The position numbers and the translations under genes were made by a program. A stretch of DNA of 10,123 bases, from contig QWRL01000043.1 of assembly GCA_003670425.1 (NCBI GenBank), forward strand, positions 1 to 10,123, read 5' to 3'. The notes under the pieces are model-generated. The model was given only the letters and a program-made list of their open reading frames with translations. It did not search any database and was not told the DNA's origin. Origin of the DNA: Chloroflexota bacterium (GTDB lineage Bacteria; Chloroflexota; Anaerolineae; Anaerolineales; UBA11657). Each line of letters begins with the position of its first letter. Position 1 is the stretch's first letter. This document shows positions 1 through 6,799 of this stretch, in pieces.

Positions 1-286
1 AGCCACCCCAACCGGCGTTCCAAAATAACTCGTTGGGCGTTAGTAGTGCGTCAGACTGAACTTACTGCGCTTGCGCCTCACAAGACGTGTGTAGTTCCTA
101 TTTCCGCAAGTCAGCATCTAACCTAGGGGCTCTAGCGAAGGTCGCCCGGATAAATTGTCAGGTTCAATTTCAGCCTGCACTCGCAGATGCTCGTAGCCAT
201 CTTCGCAAAAAATTCGGCTGCATGTTATCCTTCTTGTGTGGTCAATATGCAGGCTAACACAAATTCTGCAGTACGGAGTTGCAACA
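1..286. other. Left intergenic/leader region with no recognised gene
   Basis: I see no convincing coding region, tRNA or mobile element here. The last few bases carry the ribosome-binding site of the lactonase gene (GGAG at 275-278, 8 bases before the GTG at 287). A promoter for the plus-strand pair must lie in or left of this stretch, but no good -35/-10 pair stands out. The minus strand has a start-less open frame ending at 118; I do not call it a gene. Confidence 0.6.
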
Positions 287-1153
287 GTGCGATCAGTAAT
301 TGACAGCCATGTTCATTTTTGGCAGCCGCAGCGGCTGCGCTACCTGTGGCTTGACGAAGTGCCGGCTATCCGGCACCCATTTACCCCGCATGAGCTTAAC
401 CAGGCCACGCAGGCGATCGATCTGCAAAAAATTGTTTTTGTGCAGGCCGACTGTGTGCCGGAACAGGGTTTGGATGAGGTGGAGTGGATTACCGAGCTGG
501 CCCGCAGCGAGCCGCGCATTCAGGGCATCGTTGCCTTTGCGGCACTTGAGCAAAGTGCGGATGCCAACACTGCGTATCTGGACAAGCTTGCGCGCTACCC
601 GCTGGTAAAGGGCGTGCGCCGCTTGATCCAGGCAGAGGGCGCGGGGTTTGCCAACCGGCCGGATTTTATCAAGGGCGTGCAGCAGCTGTCCCAGTATGGC
701 TACAGCTTCGACATTTGTATTGTGCATTCCCAAATGGCGGATGCGGTGCAATTGGTGCAGCAGTGTCCGAACGTTACTTTTGTGCTCGACCACTTTGGCA
801 AGCCAGCAATTGCGGCGCAGCAAATGGAACCGTGGGCAACGCAAGTGCAGGCACTGGCTGCGCTGCCGAATGTGTGGGTAAAGCTTTCTGGGCTGGTTAC
901 TGAGGCAAGCCACGCGCACTGGGTGCCTGCGGACCTGCAGCCGTACATCGACCACATGCTGCAATGCTTTGGCTCTGGGCGGATGCTTTTTGGCAGCGAC
1001 TGGCCGGTTGTGGATTTGGCCGGCTCCTACGAACGCTGGGTGGCAGCAGCCGTTGCGGCCACCAGCCATCTGACCGCCGTCCAGCAGGACGATATTTTTA
1101 TGCGCAACGCGGCGCATGTTTACCGGCTGGCGCTGCAGGCGAGGCCAGCATGA
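287..1153 (+). CDS. Amidohydrolase-family sugar lactonase (L-fuconolactonase / L-rhamnonolactonase-like)
   Basis: Predicted cytoplasmic metal-dependent hydrolase of the COG3618 amidohydrolase group, which opens aldono-lactones (L-fucono-, L-rhamnono- or galactono-lactone) or pyrone-dicarboxylate lactone. With the GTG start at 287 it is 288 residues, the usual family length. Seen: N-terminal DSHVHFW at residues 6-12 (the HxH metal/substrate motif, H8 and H10), FVQADC at 51-56, GVRRLIQ at 109-115, LDHFGKP at 168-173, KLSGLVTEA at 199-207 and FGSDWPV at 235-241 with the conserved Asp238. The GTG at 287 is preferred over an upstream in-frame GTG at 236 because family homology begins at once after it and GGAG sits 8 bases upstream. 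Its stop overlaps the next gene's ATG (ATGA), so it is co-translated with an aldose dehydrogenase whose lactone product it would hydrolyse. The fuconolactone-type assignment rests on motif wording and this partner; the exact substrate is inference. Confidence 0.92.
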   Translation: MRSVIDSHVHFWQPQRLRYLWLDEVPAIRHPFTPHELNQATQAIDLQKIVFVQADCVPEQGLDEVEWITELARSEPRIQGIVAFAALEQSADANTAYLDKLARYPLVKGVRRLIQAEGAGFANRPDFIKGVQQLSQYGYSFDICIVHSQMADAVQLVQQCPNVTFVLDHFGKPAIAAQQMEPWATQVQALAALPNVWVKLSGLVTEASHAHWVPADLQPYIDHMLQCFGSGRMLFGSDWPVVDLAGSYERWVAAAVAATSHLTAVQQDDIFMRNAAHVYRLALQARPA

Positions 1154-2115
1154 TTTACCGCCAACTTGGCAAAACTGGTCTGCAAGTCTCGCAGGTGGGC
1201 TTCGGGTGTGTGTCACTTGGTGATATGTACGGCGGCATCACGGATGAGAATTCCACGCGCCTTGTCCACGCAGCCATTGATCAGGGTATTAATTTATTTG
1301 ACACATCAACTTATTACGGGCGGACACTCTCTGAAAATCGGCTGGGGCAGGCGCTCGTGGGCCGGCGTGATCAAGTGGTCTTGGCCACCAAAGGCGGGCG
1401 CTTTGATGCCCCGCTTGAAACCGGCTTCGACTTCTCGTATGCCAGCATCATCCGGATGTGCGAGGCAAGCTTGCTGCGTTTAAAAACCGACCACCTCGAT
1501 ATTTATCAGCTGCATGACATTGAATTTGGCGATCAGAGTGTGGTCCTGAATGAAGGCATTCCGGCACTGCAGCAGCTAAAAAAAGATGGCAAGGTGCGCT
1601 TCATTGGCGTGACCGGATACCCGCTGGCGCTCTTGCGCCATACCGTGGAAACACAGGATCTGGATGTGACGCTTTCCTACTGCCACTACAGTTTGTTGAA
1701 CCACACGCTGAACAGCGAGCTGGTGCCGGCGGTCAAGGCCAAGGGGCTCGGCCTGATCAACGCCTCCATCACTCACATGGGAATGCTCACCGACCAGGGG
1801 CCGCAGCCCTGGCACCCAGCCGCCGAGCGGATCAAGGCGGTTGCCCGCGAGGCTGCGGCGCATTGTCGTGCCCAAGGTGCATCGCTGGCCGGGCTCGCCA
1901 TTCAATTTGCCGTGCAAAATCCGCACGTGGACTGTACGCTGCTGGGGCCGCGCACCGAAGCGGAGCTGCTCAGCAGCCTGCCGCTGCTGAACGCTGCGCC
2001 CGACCCTGCGTTGCTTGCCGCAGTTCAGGCGATTATCGAGCCGGCGGTAAACCTAAGCTGGCAGACCGGCCGGCCGGAACACTTTGAGCCGGGGGCCATG
2101 GCGCTGGAGAAATAA
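1150..2115 (+). CDS. Aldo/keto reductase, L-galactose / L-fucose dehydrogenase-like
   Basis: NAD(P)-dependent oxidoreductase of the aldo/keto reductase superfamily, 321 residues from the ATG at 1150. An open frame extends upstream to 964, but that part only shadows the lactonase gene; the real start is the ATG in the ATGA overlap, where the typical MIYRQLGKTG opening appears and GAGG lies 5 bases upstream. Catalytic tetrad seen: Asp51 and Tyr56 (in DTSTYYG, 51-57), Lys81 (TKGG) and His122 (LHDIEFG, 121-127). The stretches DTSTYYGRTLSENRLG (51-66), GFDFS (92-96), HDIEFG and KVRFIGVTGYPL (148-159) resemble L-galactose dehydrogenase and D-threo-aldose/L-fucose dehydrogenases more than the broad AKR family. 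Such enzymes oxidise C1 of the sugar to a 1,4- or 1,5-lactone, the substrate type of the upstream gene. The pair therefore reads as two consecutive steps. Substrate (L-fucose, L-galactose or similar) is inferred. Confidence 0.94.
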   Translation: MIYRQLGKTGLQVSQVGFGCVSLGDMYGGITDENSTRLVHAAIDQGINLFDTSTYYGRTLSENRLGQALVGRRDQVVLATKGGRFDAPLETGFDFSYASIIRMCEASLLRLKTDHLDIYQLHDIEFGDQSVVLNEGIPALQQLKKDGKVRFIGVTGYPLALLRHTVETQDLDVTLSYCHYSLLNHTLNSELVPAVKAKGLGLINASITHMGMLTDQGPQPWHPAAERIKAVAREAAAHCRAQGASLAGLAIQFAVQNPHVDCTLLGPRTEAELLSSLPLLNAAPDPALLAAVQAIIEPAVNLSWQTGRPEHFEPGAMALEK

Positions 2116-2214
2116 AAATTTTCGCGGTGCAGTAACAGAGAATTCGGCTGACACGATCAGTGCAGTCGGGCGCCAGCCAATGTTTGCGCTAATCTGCTTC
2201 GGGTAAGGATTTTA

Positions 2215-2265
2215 ATCGGTGGCATCCTGCTGCGTAATTGTGACAGGGCAGGCGCATTCACCGAT
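2215..2265. terminator. Possible weak bidirectional terminator between convergent operons
   Basis: An imperfect inverted repeat lies in the gap between the convergent dehydrogenase and kinase genes: ATCGGTG (2215-2221) with CACCGAT (2259-2265), and an inner CCTGC (2226-2230) with GCAGG (2248-2252). The loop is long and neither side is followed by a proper T-run (short CTTTT on the plus side, TAAAAT on the minus side), so this is a tentative call. The rest of the 2116-2274 gap shows nothing else clear. Confidence 0.22.
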
Positions 2266-2274
2266 CGGATACTT

Positions 2275-3771
2275 TTAGTCGTCCAACTGGTGCATCAGTT
2301 CCCCAGTATTTTTATACAAATCACGGTAGATTTTGTAGCGGCGCTGATACAGGCCAGCATTTTCCGCATTGGCAGTAAATTCCGAAGCGATTGGATTCCA
2401 TGCTTTGATGTCGGCTGGTTGGGCATCTCCGACGGCTAACGCCGCCAAGAAGGCATCACCGTAAGATGCGCCGATTGTGTTGCTCCGGATTATTTGGGTG
2501 CGCCCGGTGACATCGGATGTTGCTTGTGCCCAAACCTTGTTCTTGGTTCCGCCGCCCACGCCAAGAATGTTGTGCGGATTCTGGCCTGCCTCAAGATAAG
2601 TTTCAAATATGTGATTGGTGCCGTAGGCGATGCCTTCTAGCAGCGCCCGATAAATGTCGCCCCGTGTGTGCGTGAGGTTCAAGCCGAATAGCATGCCTTT
2701 GGCGCGGGTATCGTAGATGGGCGTGCGCTCACCCGAGAAGTATGGCAGCAGCACCAGTCCATTTGCGCCGGGTGCAGAGAGCGCCGCCTCAGCGGCAAGC
2801 AGTGGGATCGCGCTTGCAGGGTCAAGGTCGCGCGCAAACTGGTCGCGGAACCAGTGGCTAAGGGTTCCACTTGTTGCAAGCCCGGACATTGCGGCATGCT
2901 GATGTGGAAAGAGCCACGGTGCATACCAAAGGCGCGCATCGCGAACCCGCTGCGCTGTGATCATGATGATGAATATGGTAGACCCATACATGATCATCAT
3001 GTCGCCGCTTTCAAGCACGCCCACGCTGAGCGCCTCGGCGGCTGCGTCGATGGTGCCAACAATAACGGGAGTGCCCGCGGCAAGGCCGGTTTCCGCAGCC
3101 GCCTTGGATGTGACCGCACCGGCAATGTCTGTAGACCACGCCAAGTCCGGCATGAGGCCAGCCTGAATGATGTCTTTGGCAAGCGCATCGCTCCAGCACC
3201 GTTCGTTCACCATATAGAAGGGAGCGGAACTCGATGCCGTGTAGTGGTCGACGACAAATCTGCCAGTTAGCTGGTGCACCAAGTAGGAGGTGGCCGTCAG
3301 AATTTTGCTGGTGCGGGCAAACAACTCCGGGTGGTTTCTTTTGAGCCAGAGAATTTTTGGCCCCACAGACTGAGAGGAAAGCGCATTGCCGCACTGGTCA
3401 AGCACCACGGCTTCACCAATGCTGCTGGTGAGTTCGGAGATCTCGGCGGCAGCCCGGTTATCAACGCCATAGAGAACACCATTCATCAGTGGCTCACCGT
3501 TGCTGTCAACTGGGAGCATGCATGGCCCGATTGCACTGGTGCCAATCGCCCGGATGGCGGCTGCCGGCACCTGGCTGTCCTTGAGCAGCTTGCGGCTGAT
3601 ATGGGTGAAGTCCCCCCACCAATCTTCGCGTGCGCGATGTTCTGCCCAGCCCGCCTGCGGCACGAGCATCTTGTGCGGCTTCGACGCAGACGCGACCACC
3701 ACACCATCGGCATCAACCAAAACACCTTTTGATTCAAAGGTGCCGATATCGATGCCCAGGTAATATTTCAC
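2275..3771 (-). CDS. FGGY-family carbohydrate kinase (xylulokinase-like)
   Basis: ATP-dependent sugar kinase of the FGGY family (xylulokinase, rhamnulokinase, fuculokinase, gluconokinase, glycerol kinase). It has 498 residues, a full-length two-domain protein. Seen: N-terminal GIDIGT at 6-11 (phosphate-binding loop of the actin-like fold), GTIDAAAEALSVG at 239-251 with Asp242 as the likely catalytic base, LLPYFSGERTPIYD at 341-354, and the C-terminal FGGY signature region around LGVGGGTKNKVW at 403-414 followed by DVTG at 420-423. Translation starts at GTG, which overlaps the M42 gene's stop as GTGA; the Shine-Dalgarno is weak, so translational coupling is likely. It is the last gene of the operon. 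FGGY specificity cannot be read from motifs; a ketose (xylulose-, rhamnulose- or fuculose-like) is the commonest substrate type, but an unusual sugar is quite possible. Confidence 0.95.
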   Translation of the reverse strand: MKYYLGIDIGTFESKGVLVDADGVVVASASKPHKMLVPQAGWAEHRAREDWWGDFTHISRKLLKDSQVPAAAIRAIGTSAIGPCMLPVDSNGEPLMNGVLYGVDNRAAAEISELTSSIGEAVVLDQCGNALSSQSVGPKILWLKRNHPELFARTSKILTATSYLVHQLTGRFVVDHYTASSSAPFYMVNERCWSDALAKDIIQAGLMPDLAWSTDIAGAVTSKAAAETGLAAGTPVIVGTIDAAAEALSVGVLESGDMMIMYGSTIFIIMITAQRVRDARLWYAPWLFPHQHAAMSGLATSGTLSHWFRDQFARDLDPASAIPLLAAEAALSAPGANGLVLLPYFSGERTPIYDTRAKGMLFGLNLTHTRGDIYRALLEGIAYGTNHIFETYLEAGQNPHNILGVGGGTKNKVWAQATSDVTGRTQIIRSNTIGASYGDAFLAALAVGDAQPADIKAWNPIASEFTANAENAGLYQRRYKIYRDLYKNTGELMHQLDD

Positions 3772-4901
3772 TGCAAGTAGTCGTCCCGGTTGAGGCTTAA
3801 CTTTGAGTCGATTTGTTGAATGCCGGCGATGAGCAGCTGTGTGAGGGCGGCGAGATCAGACAGATCGCAAACCTCAAGCGAGGAGTGTGAATACCGCGCT
3901 GGAAAACCGAGGTCGATGCTGGCTACGCCGCTATTGACAAGCTGCACATATGCAGAATCAGTGAGGGCGCCGGTATGTGCACTGCGCTGCAGTGCAATCC
4001 CGGCCTGCTTGGCGGTCGCCGTGAAGCAGCTGACCAGCGCCGGGTGCGGGATAGTCCCATTCAAAGTGCCGCGCCCATGAAAACTATAGGTGCTCAGTGC
4101 CGGTCCCGCGCCCAAGCGGACGTCGCCGCGGGCGCTCATGTCCGCTGTATCTGTTGCCAGGATGAGATCAAGCTGGATTGCAATGTCTGGCGCGAGGGCC
4201 TGAGCGGCCGTGACCGCACCGCGCAGATTGAACTCCTCCTGCACGGAGAACACAAAGTGCGTGGTGGGCCGGCGGGGCGCCTGCAGCAGACCACGGGCAA
4301 CCTCGATCACTACCGCACATCCAGCGCGGTCATCAACGGAAGTTCCGGCAATCCGGTCGCCGGCAAGCGCCATTACCTTCGGTGCGTACACAATTGGAGT
4401 GCCAACATCGATGCCGGCGCCAAGCACCGCCGCAGCGCTGTCGAATCCAGCGTCGATATAAAGCTCCGCGTATGGCAGCACCCTGTATTTTTCATCGGGT
4501 GTGGTTGCGTGGTGACTCTTGTTCGCGATTACACCGGCCACATCGCGGCCCTCGCCAATGCAAAAAAGCACAGCCTGCGACGGCAGCGCTTTTTCCGGCA
4601 CGCCGCCAAGGCGCTCCACACGCACAAGGCCGTTGCTCTCTATCTTGCGCACAATTAGCCCCAGTTGGTCCATATGGGCAAATACCATAACGCTGGGCGC
4701 CGTGCTATCGCCGGCAATCGTCGCGATGAGATTGCCCAAGCGGTCCGAGCGCGCAGCAATGCCAAGATCCGCCAGTTCCCGGGCGAGGCGCTGGCGCACG
4801 CGGCCCTCATACCCGCTCAGTCCGGGAATCAGCATGAGCTCGCTTACAAGCGCCCGCAGCCGATCCTTAAGCGGCTCGCCCCGCAATGCTTCAGTTGGCA
4901 T
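3768..4901 (-). CDS. M42-family metallo-hydrolase (SgcX-like aminopeptidase/deacylase)
   Basis: Dinuclear metal hydrolase of peptidase family M42 (glutamyl/deblocking aminopeptidase group, also the SgcX/FrvX/YpdE group found beside sugar transport genes). It has 377 residues from the ATG at 4901, close to family length. The open frame runs upstream to 5015, but family sequence starts only here, and AGGGA lies about 9 bases upstream. Metal and catalytic residues all appear intact: His76 (AHMDQLG), Asp190 (SVDDRAGC), Glu222-Glu223 (SVQEEFNLRG), Asp251 (ATDTAD) and His339 (RYSHSS). N-terminal LMLIPGLSGYEGRVR (22-36) is also typical. Begins 5 bases after the BtpA-like gene and overlaps the kinase start, so the three are tightly coupled. 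Context suggests a role in sugar-conjugate breakdown (amide, peptide or acyl removal) rather than general proteolysis; that is inference. Older annotations calling such proteins endoglucanase should be distrusted. Confidence 0.94.
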   Translation of the reverse strand: MPTEALRGEPLKDRLRALVSELMLIPGLSGYEGRVRQRLARELADLGIAARSDRLGNLIATIAGDSTAPSVMVFAHMDQLGLIVRKIESNGLVRVERLGGVPEKALPSQAVLFCIGEGRDVAGVIANKSHHATTPDEKYRVLPYAELYIDAGFDSAAAVLGAGIDVGTPIVYAPKVMALAGDRIAGTSVDDRAGCAVVIEVARGLLQAPRRPTTHFVFSVQEEFNLRGAVTAAQALAPDIAIQLDLILATDTADMSARGDVRLGAGPALSTYSFHGRGTLNGTIPHPALVSCFTATAKQAGIALQRSAHTGALTDSAYVQLVNSGVASIDLGFPARYSHSSLEVCDLSDLAALTQLLIAGIQQIDSKLSLNRDDYLQ

Positions 4902-4906
4902 TGCTA

Positions 4907-5719
4907 TCAATCCCTGCGGGCTTTGCGCACAATCAACATGAACTCGGCGGCCCGGGCCGGGTCCACTGCGTTCCACGTGTTGCCGTCCACCTTCAGGGAC
5001 GAGCCTACGATGCAACCATCGGCAACCTTGAGTACTTCGGCCACGGTGGTGTGCTTGACGCCGGTGTTGGCCAGCACCGGTGTGTTTGGCAGCACTTTCT
5101 TGACCGCTTCGAGGTCGGACATCGCCGCAGCCTCGCCGGTAATTGCGCCGGACACCAGAATTGCATCCGGAATGCTGGAGAAGACCGCGCTGCGGGCGCG
5201 GTCGGCCAGGCTGCGCTGGTCAAGTGAATGCGCAAACTCGGCGGAAATATTGAAGAGCGTGGCGAGATCATGCCGTCCAAGGCGGTTGCGGTAGCGCATG
5301 GCGGCACCGGCATCAGGGTTCCATGGGCCCATGTCTGAGGCATAAGTTCCGGTCATAATCTCGCGGACAAATGCTGCGCCAGTGGCTGCGGCCAGTGCCA
5401 TCGTGCTGGCCGGATCCCACAGCACATTGACGCCGAAAGGAACACTAATCTCCGCCCGCAGCTGGCCAATGACAAAAGCCATCGTAGCGGTAGACGCTGT
5501 GTCGACTTTGAATTCATAGGGGCGGTCATTTTCATTGCCAAACATAACTGCGTCGAAACCGGCGGCTTGCAGTGCGGCGAGGTCGCGGCGTGCTCCGTCA
5601 ACAATACCAGTGAGGCCGGCAACGCTGTCAAAAAGTGGCGTGCCCGGCAGTGCGCCCAAATGCACCATTGCAATTACCGGCTTTTTATTTCCAAAGACAT
5701 TTGTGAAATTGTTGCTCAT
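4907..5719 (-). CDS. BtpA/SgcQ-family TIM-barrel protein
   Basis: 270-residue member of the BtpA family, predicted cytoplasmic TIM barrel of uncertain chemistry. Seen: PVIAMVHLGALPGTP (14-28), the family's opening strand motif; GFDAVMFGNENDRPY (54-68); VPFGVNVLWDP (93-103); FVREIMTGTYASDMG (117-131); DAILVSGAITG (185-195); TPVLANTGVKHTT (213-225); and a C-terminal GCIVGSSLKVDGN (235-247), resembling the phosphate-binding end of phosphate-sugar-handling TIM barrels. The start ATG at 5719 has only a weak GGA upstream. A 116-base gap separates it from the permease gene, while the M42 gene follows after 5 bases. The name comes from a cyanobacterial photosystem I factor, but here the neighbours are sugar transport and a kinase. 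The closest useful comparison is SgcQ of E. coli, also encoded with an M42 protein and a transporter. A lyase, aldolase or isomerase role on a sugar phosphate is inference. Confidence 0.92.
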   Translation of the reverse strand: MSNNFTNVFGNKKPVIAMVHLGALPGTPLFDSVAGLTGIVDGARRDLAALQAAGFDAVMFGNENDRPYEFKVDTASTATMAFVIGQLRAEISVPFGVNVLWDPASTMALAAATGAAFVREIMTGTYASDMGPWNPDAGAAMRYRNRLGRHDLATLFNISAEFAHSLDQRSLADRARSAVFSSIPDAILVSGAITGEAAAMSDLEAVKKVLPNTPVLANTGVKHTTVAEVLKVADGCIVGSSLKVDGNTWNAVDPARAAEFMLIVRKARRD

Positions 5720-5835
5720 CGTAATAATGTCCGCGGTGGGTCACTAATAAAGCATGCGCCGCTCGCGTCGCAGTGCAAGTGCGGGCAACATCCCAGTGCG
5801 CTTTGCATGATAGGGTGCGTCCGCTGGCAAGGTCC

Positions 5836-6762
5836 TCATTTGACCGAGCCGGCGGTCAAGCCTTTCACGATATAGCTCTCAAGGAATATTCCCACCAGCG
5901 TGAGCGGCGCAATTGCCGCAGTGGAAAGCGCGGCCATGGACCACCAGCTAATGCCCTGCGAGCCGGTCTGGCTGGCCACCATGACCGGCAGAGTTTTTGC
6001 ATCTGTGCTGGTTAGCAGCGCCGCAAAGAAATATTCGTTCCAGCACAGCACACAAGCCAGAATAAACGCCGCCACCATGCCCGGCAGGGCAATTGGCAGC
6101 ATGATGCGCGTAAATGCCATCCACGAGTTGCATCCATCCACGAGTGCAGCCTCATCCAGCTCGAGCGGAATGGTGTTGAACTGGTCGCGCATGATCCAGA
6201 TTACGATTGGCAGAACGGTCAGGGCATAGACGAGAATTAATCCCACGCGCGTATCCAGCAAAGCCAGCTCTTTGTAGAGCACCAGAAATGGCAGCGCCAC
6301 CACTACGGGCGGCAATATCAGCTGCGAAACAAAGAAGAAGGAGATATCTTTATTGCGCATCCAACCGAACTTATAGCGGAAGCGGCTGAGCCCATAAGCC
6401 GCAAGTGATCCAATTATCACAGCCAGCAACGCGGCACCCAGAGACGTCACAATGCTGTTTGCGAACCGCTTAAGAAACTCCTCGCGCACCGTGGAAGTTG
6501 CAAAAATGGTGTCGGGCGACAGGCCCAGGGAGCGCCAGCCCTTCCAATCCGGCTTGAAGTGCACCCAAGGAATCAAGTGCCCCTGGGTAACATTGACAGC
6601 TGTCTTGAATGACGTGGAGATTGTCCAATAGATGGGAAACAGTGATACGAACGTCCAGAAAATCAGCGCGGCGTAGATCAGGATGCGCCCGCTGGTGTGC
6701 TTCACCCGCAGCACTGCATCATGGTCGCGCGCCCGGAAAAGTGCGGGGTGGTTGGTGCTCAA
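5836..6762 (-). CDS. Carbohydrate ABC transporter permease (MalG/UgpE-type, CUT1)
   Basis: Inner-membrane permease, the MalG-like half of a sugar importer; 308 residues with about six membrane segments (roughly 26-48, 103-125, 142-164, 172-191, 226-248 and 275-298). The EAA loop that docks the ATPase is clear: EAALVDG at 204-210 followed by FTRIMLPIALPG (217-228). N-terminal LFPIYWTISTSFK (41-53) and WNEYFFAALLT (241-251) are MalG-family features. I choose a TTG start at 6762: AGGAG lies at 6772-6776, 9 bases upstream. An ATG frame reaching back to 6840 would overlap the preceding permease and add an unlikely Pro/Lys-rich tail. The gene begins 37 bases after the first permease. It should pair with that protein and with the upstream lipoprotein. 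No ATPase gene is present in the operon. Confidence 0.95.
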   Translation of the reverse strand: MSTNHPALFRARDHDAVLRVKHTSGRILIYAALIFWTFVSLFPIYWTISTSFKTAVNVTQGHLIPWVHFKPDWKGWRSLGLSPDTIFATSTVREEFLKRFANSIVTSLGAALLAVIIGSLAAYGLSRFRYKFGWMRNKDISFFFVSQLILPPVVVALPFLVLYKELALLDTRVGLILVYALTVLPIVIWIMRDQFNTIPLELDEAALVDGCNSWMAFTRIMLPIALPGMVAAFILACVLCWNEYFFAALLTSTDAKTLPVMVASQTGSQGISWWSMAALSTAAIAPLTLVGIFLESYIVKGLTAGSVK

Positions 6763-6771
6763 TGCTGCTGT

Positions 6772-6776
6772 CTCCT
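6772..6776 (-). promoter_or_regulatory. Ribosome-binding site that fixes the TTG start of the second permease
   Basis: On the minus strand AGGAG lies 9 bases before the TTG at 6762. No comparable site precedes the upstream in-frame ATG at 6840, so this site decides the start. Confidence 0.65.
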
Positions 6777-6799
6777 GTTTGGTTGGGGGCGGTTTGCCA

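Noticed and set aside
6..39. CCCAAC / GTTGGGC inverted repeat ending in GGGCGTTAG, reminiscent of an integron attC end.
   Set aside because: The arms are too close, the inner complementary boxes of an attC are missing, and no integrase or cassette is seen.
150..190. GGTTCAATTTC, similar to a tRNA T-loop.
   Set aside because: The flanking bases do not form a T-stem and no anticodon or D arm can be folded.
118..315. Minus-strand frame without a start, ending in a plausible-looking tail (EDGYEHLRVQAEIEPD and on to a stop at 118-120).
   Set aside because: Only 66 codons between stops, no usable start upstream and no recognised family. It could be the remnant of a gene but chance explains it as well.
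293..1216. Long minus-strand open frame (307 codons) opposite the lactonase gene.
   Set aside because: Its translation is rich in Arg, His and Leu with no family motif, while the plus strand encodes an intact enzyme. It is an antisense shadow.
2854..3270. Plus-strand open frames inside the kinase and M42 genes.
   Set aside because: They run opposite well-supported conserved genes, lack ribosome-binding sites and have no recognisable motifs.
3768..4901. Endoglucanase annotation for the M42 protein.
   Set aside because: That label for SgcX/FrvX-type proteins is historical; the sequence shows metallo-aminopeptidase-fold ligands and no glycoside hydrolase motif.
4907..5719. Reading the BtpA-like gene as evidence of a phototroph.
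   Set aside because: The family is widespread in non-photosynthetic bacteria, and no photosynthesis gene is nearby; the context is sugar catabolism.
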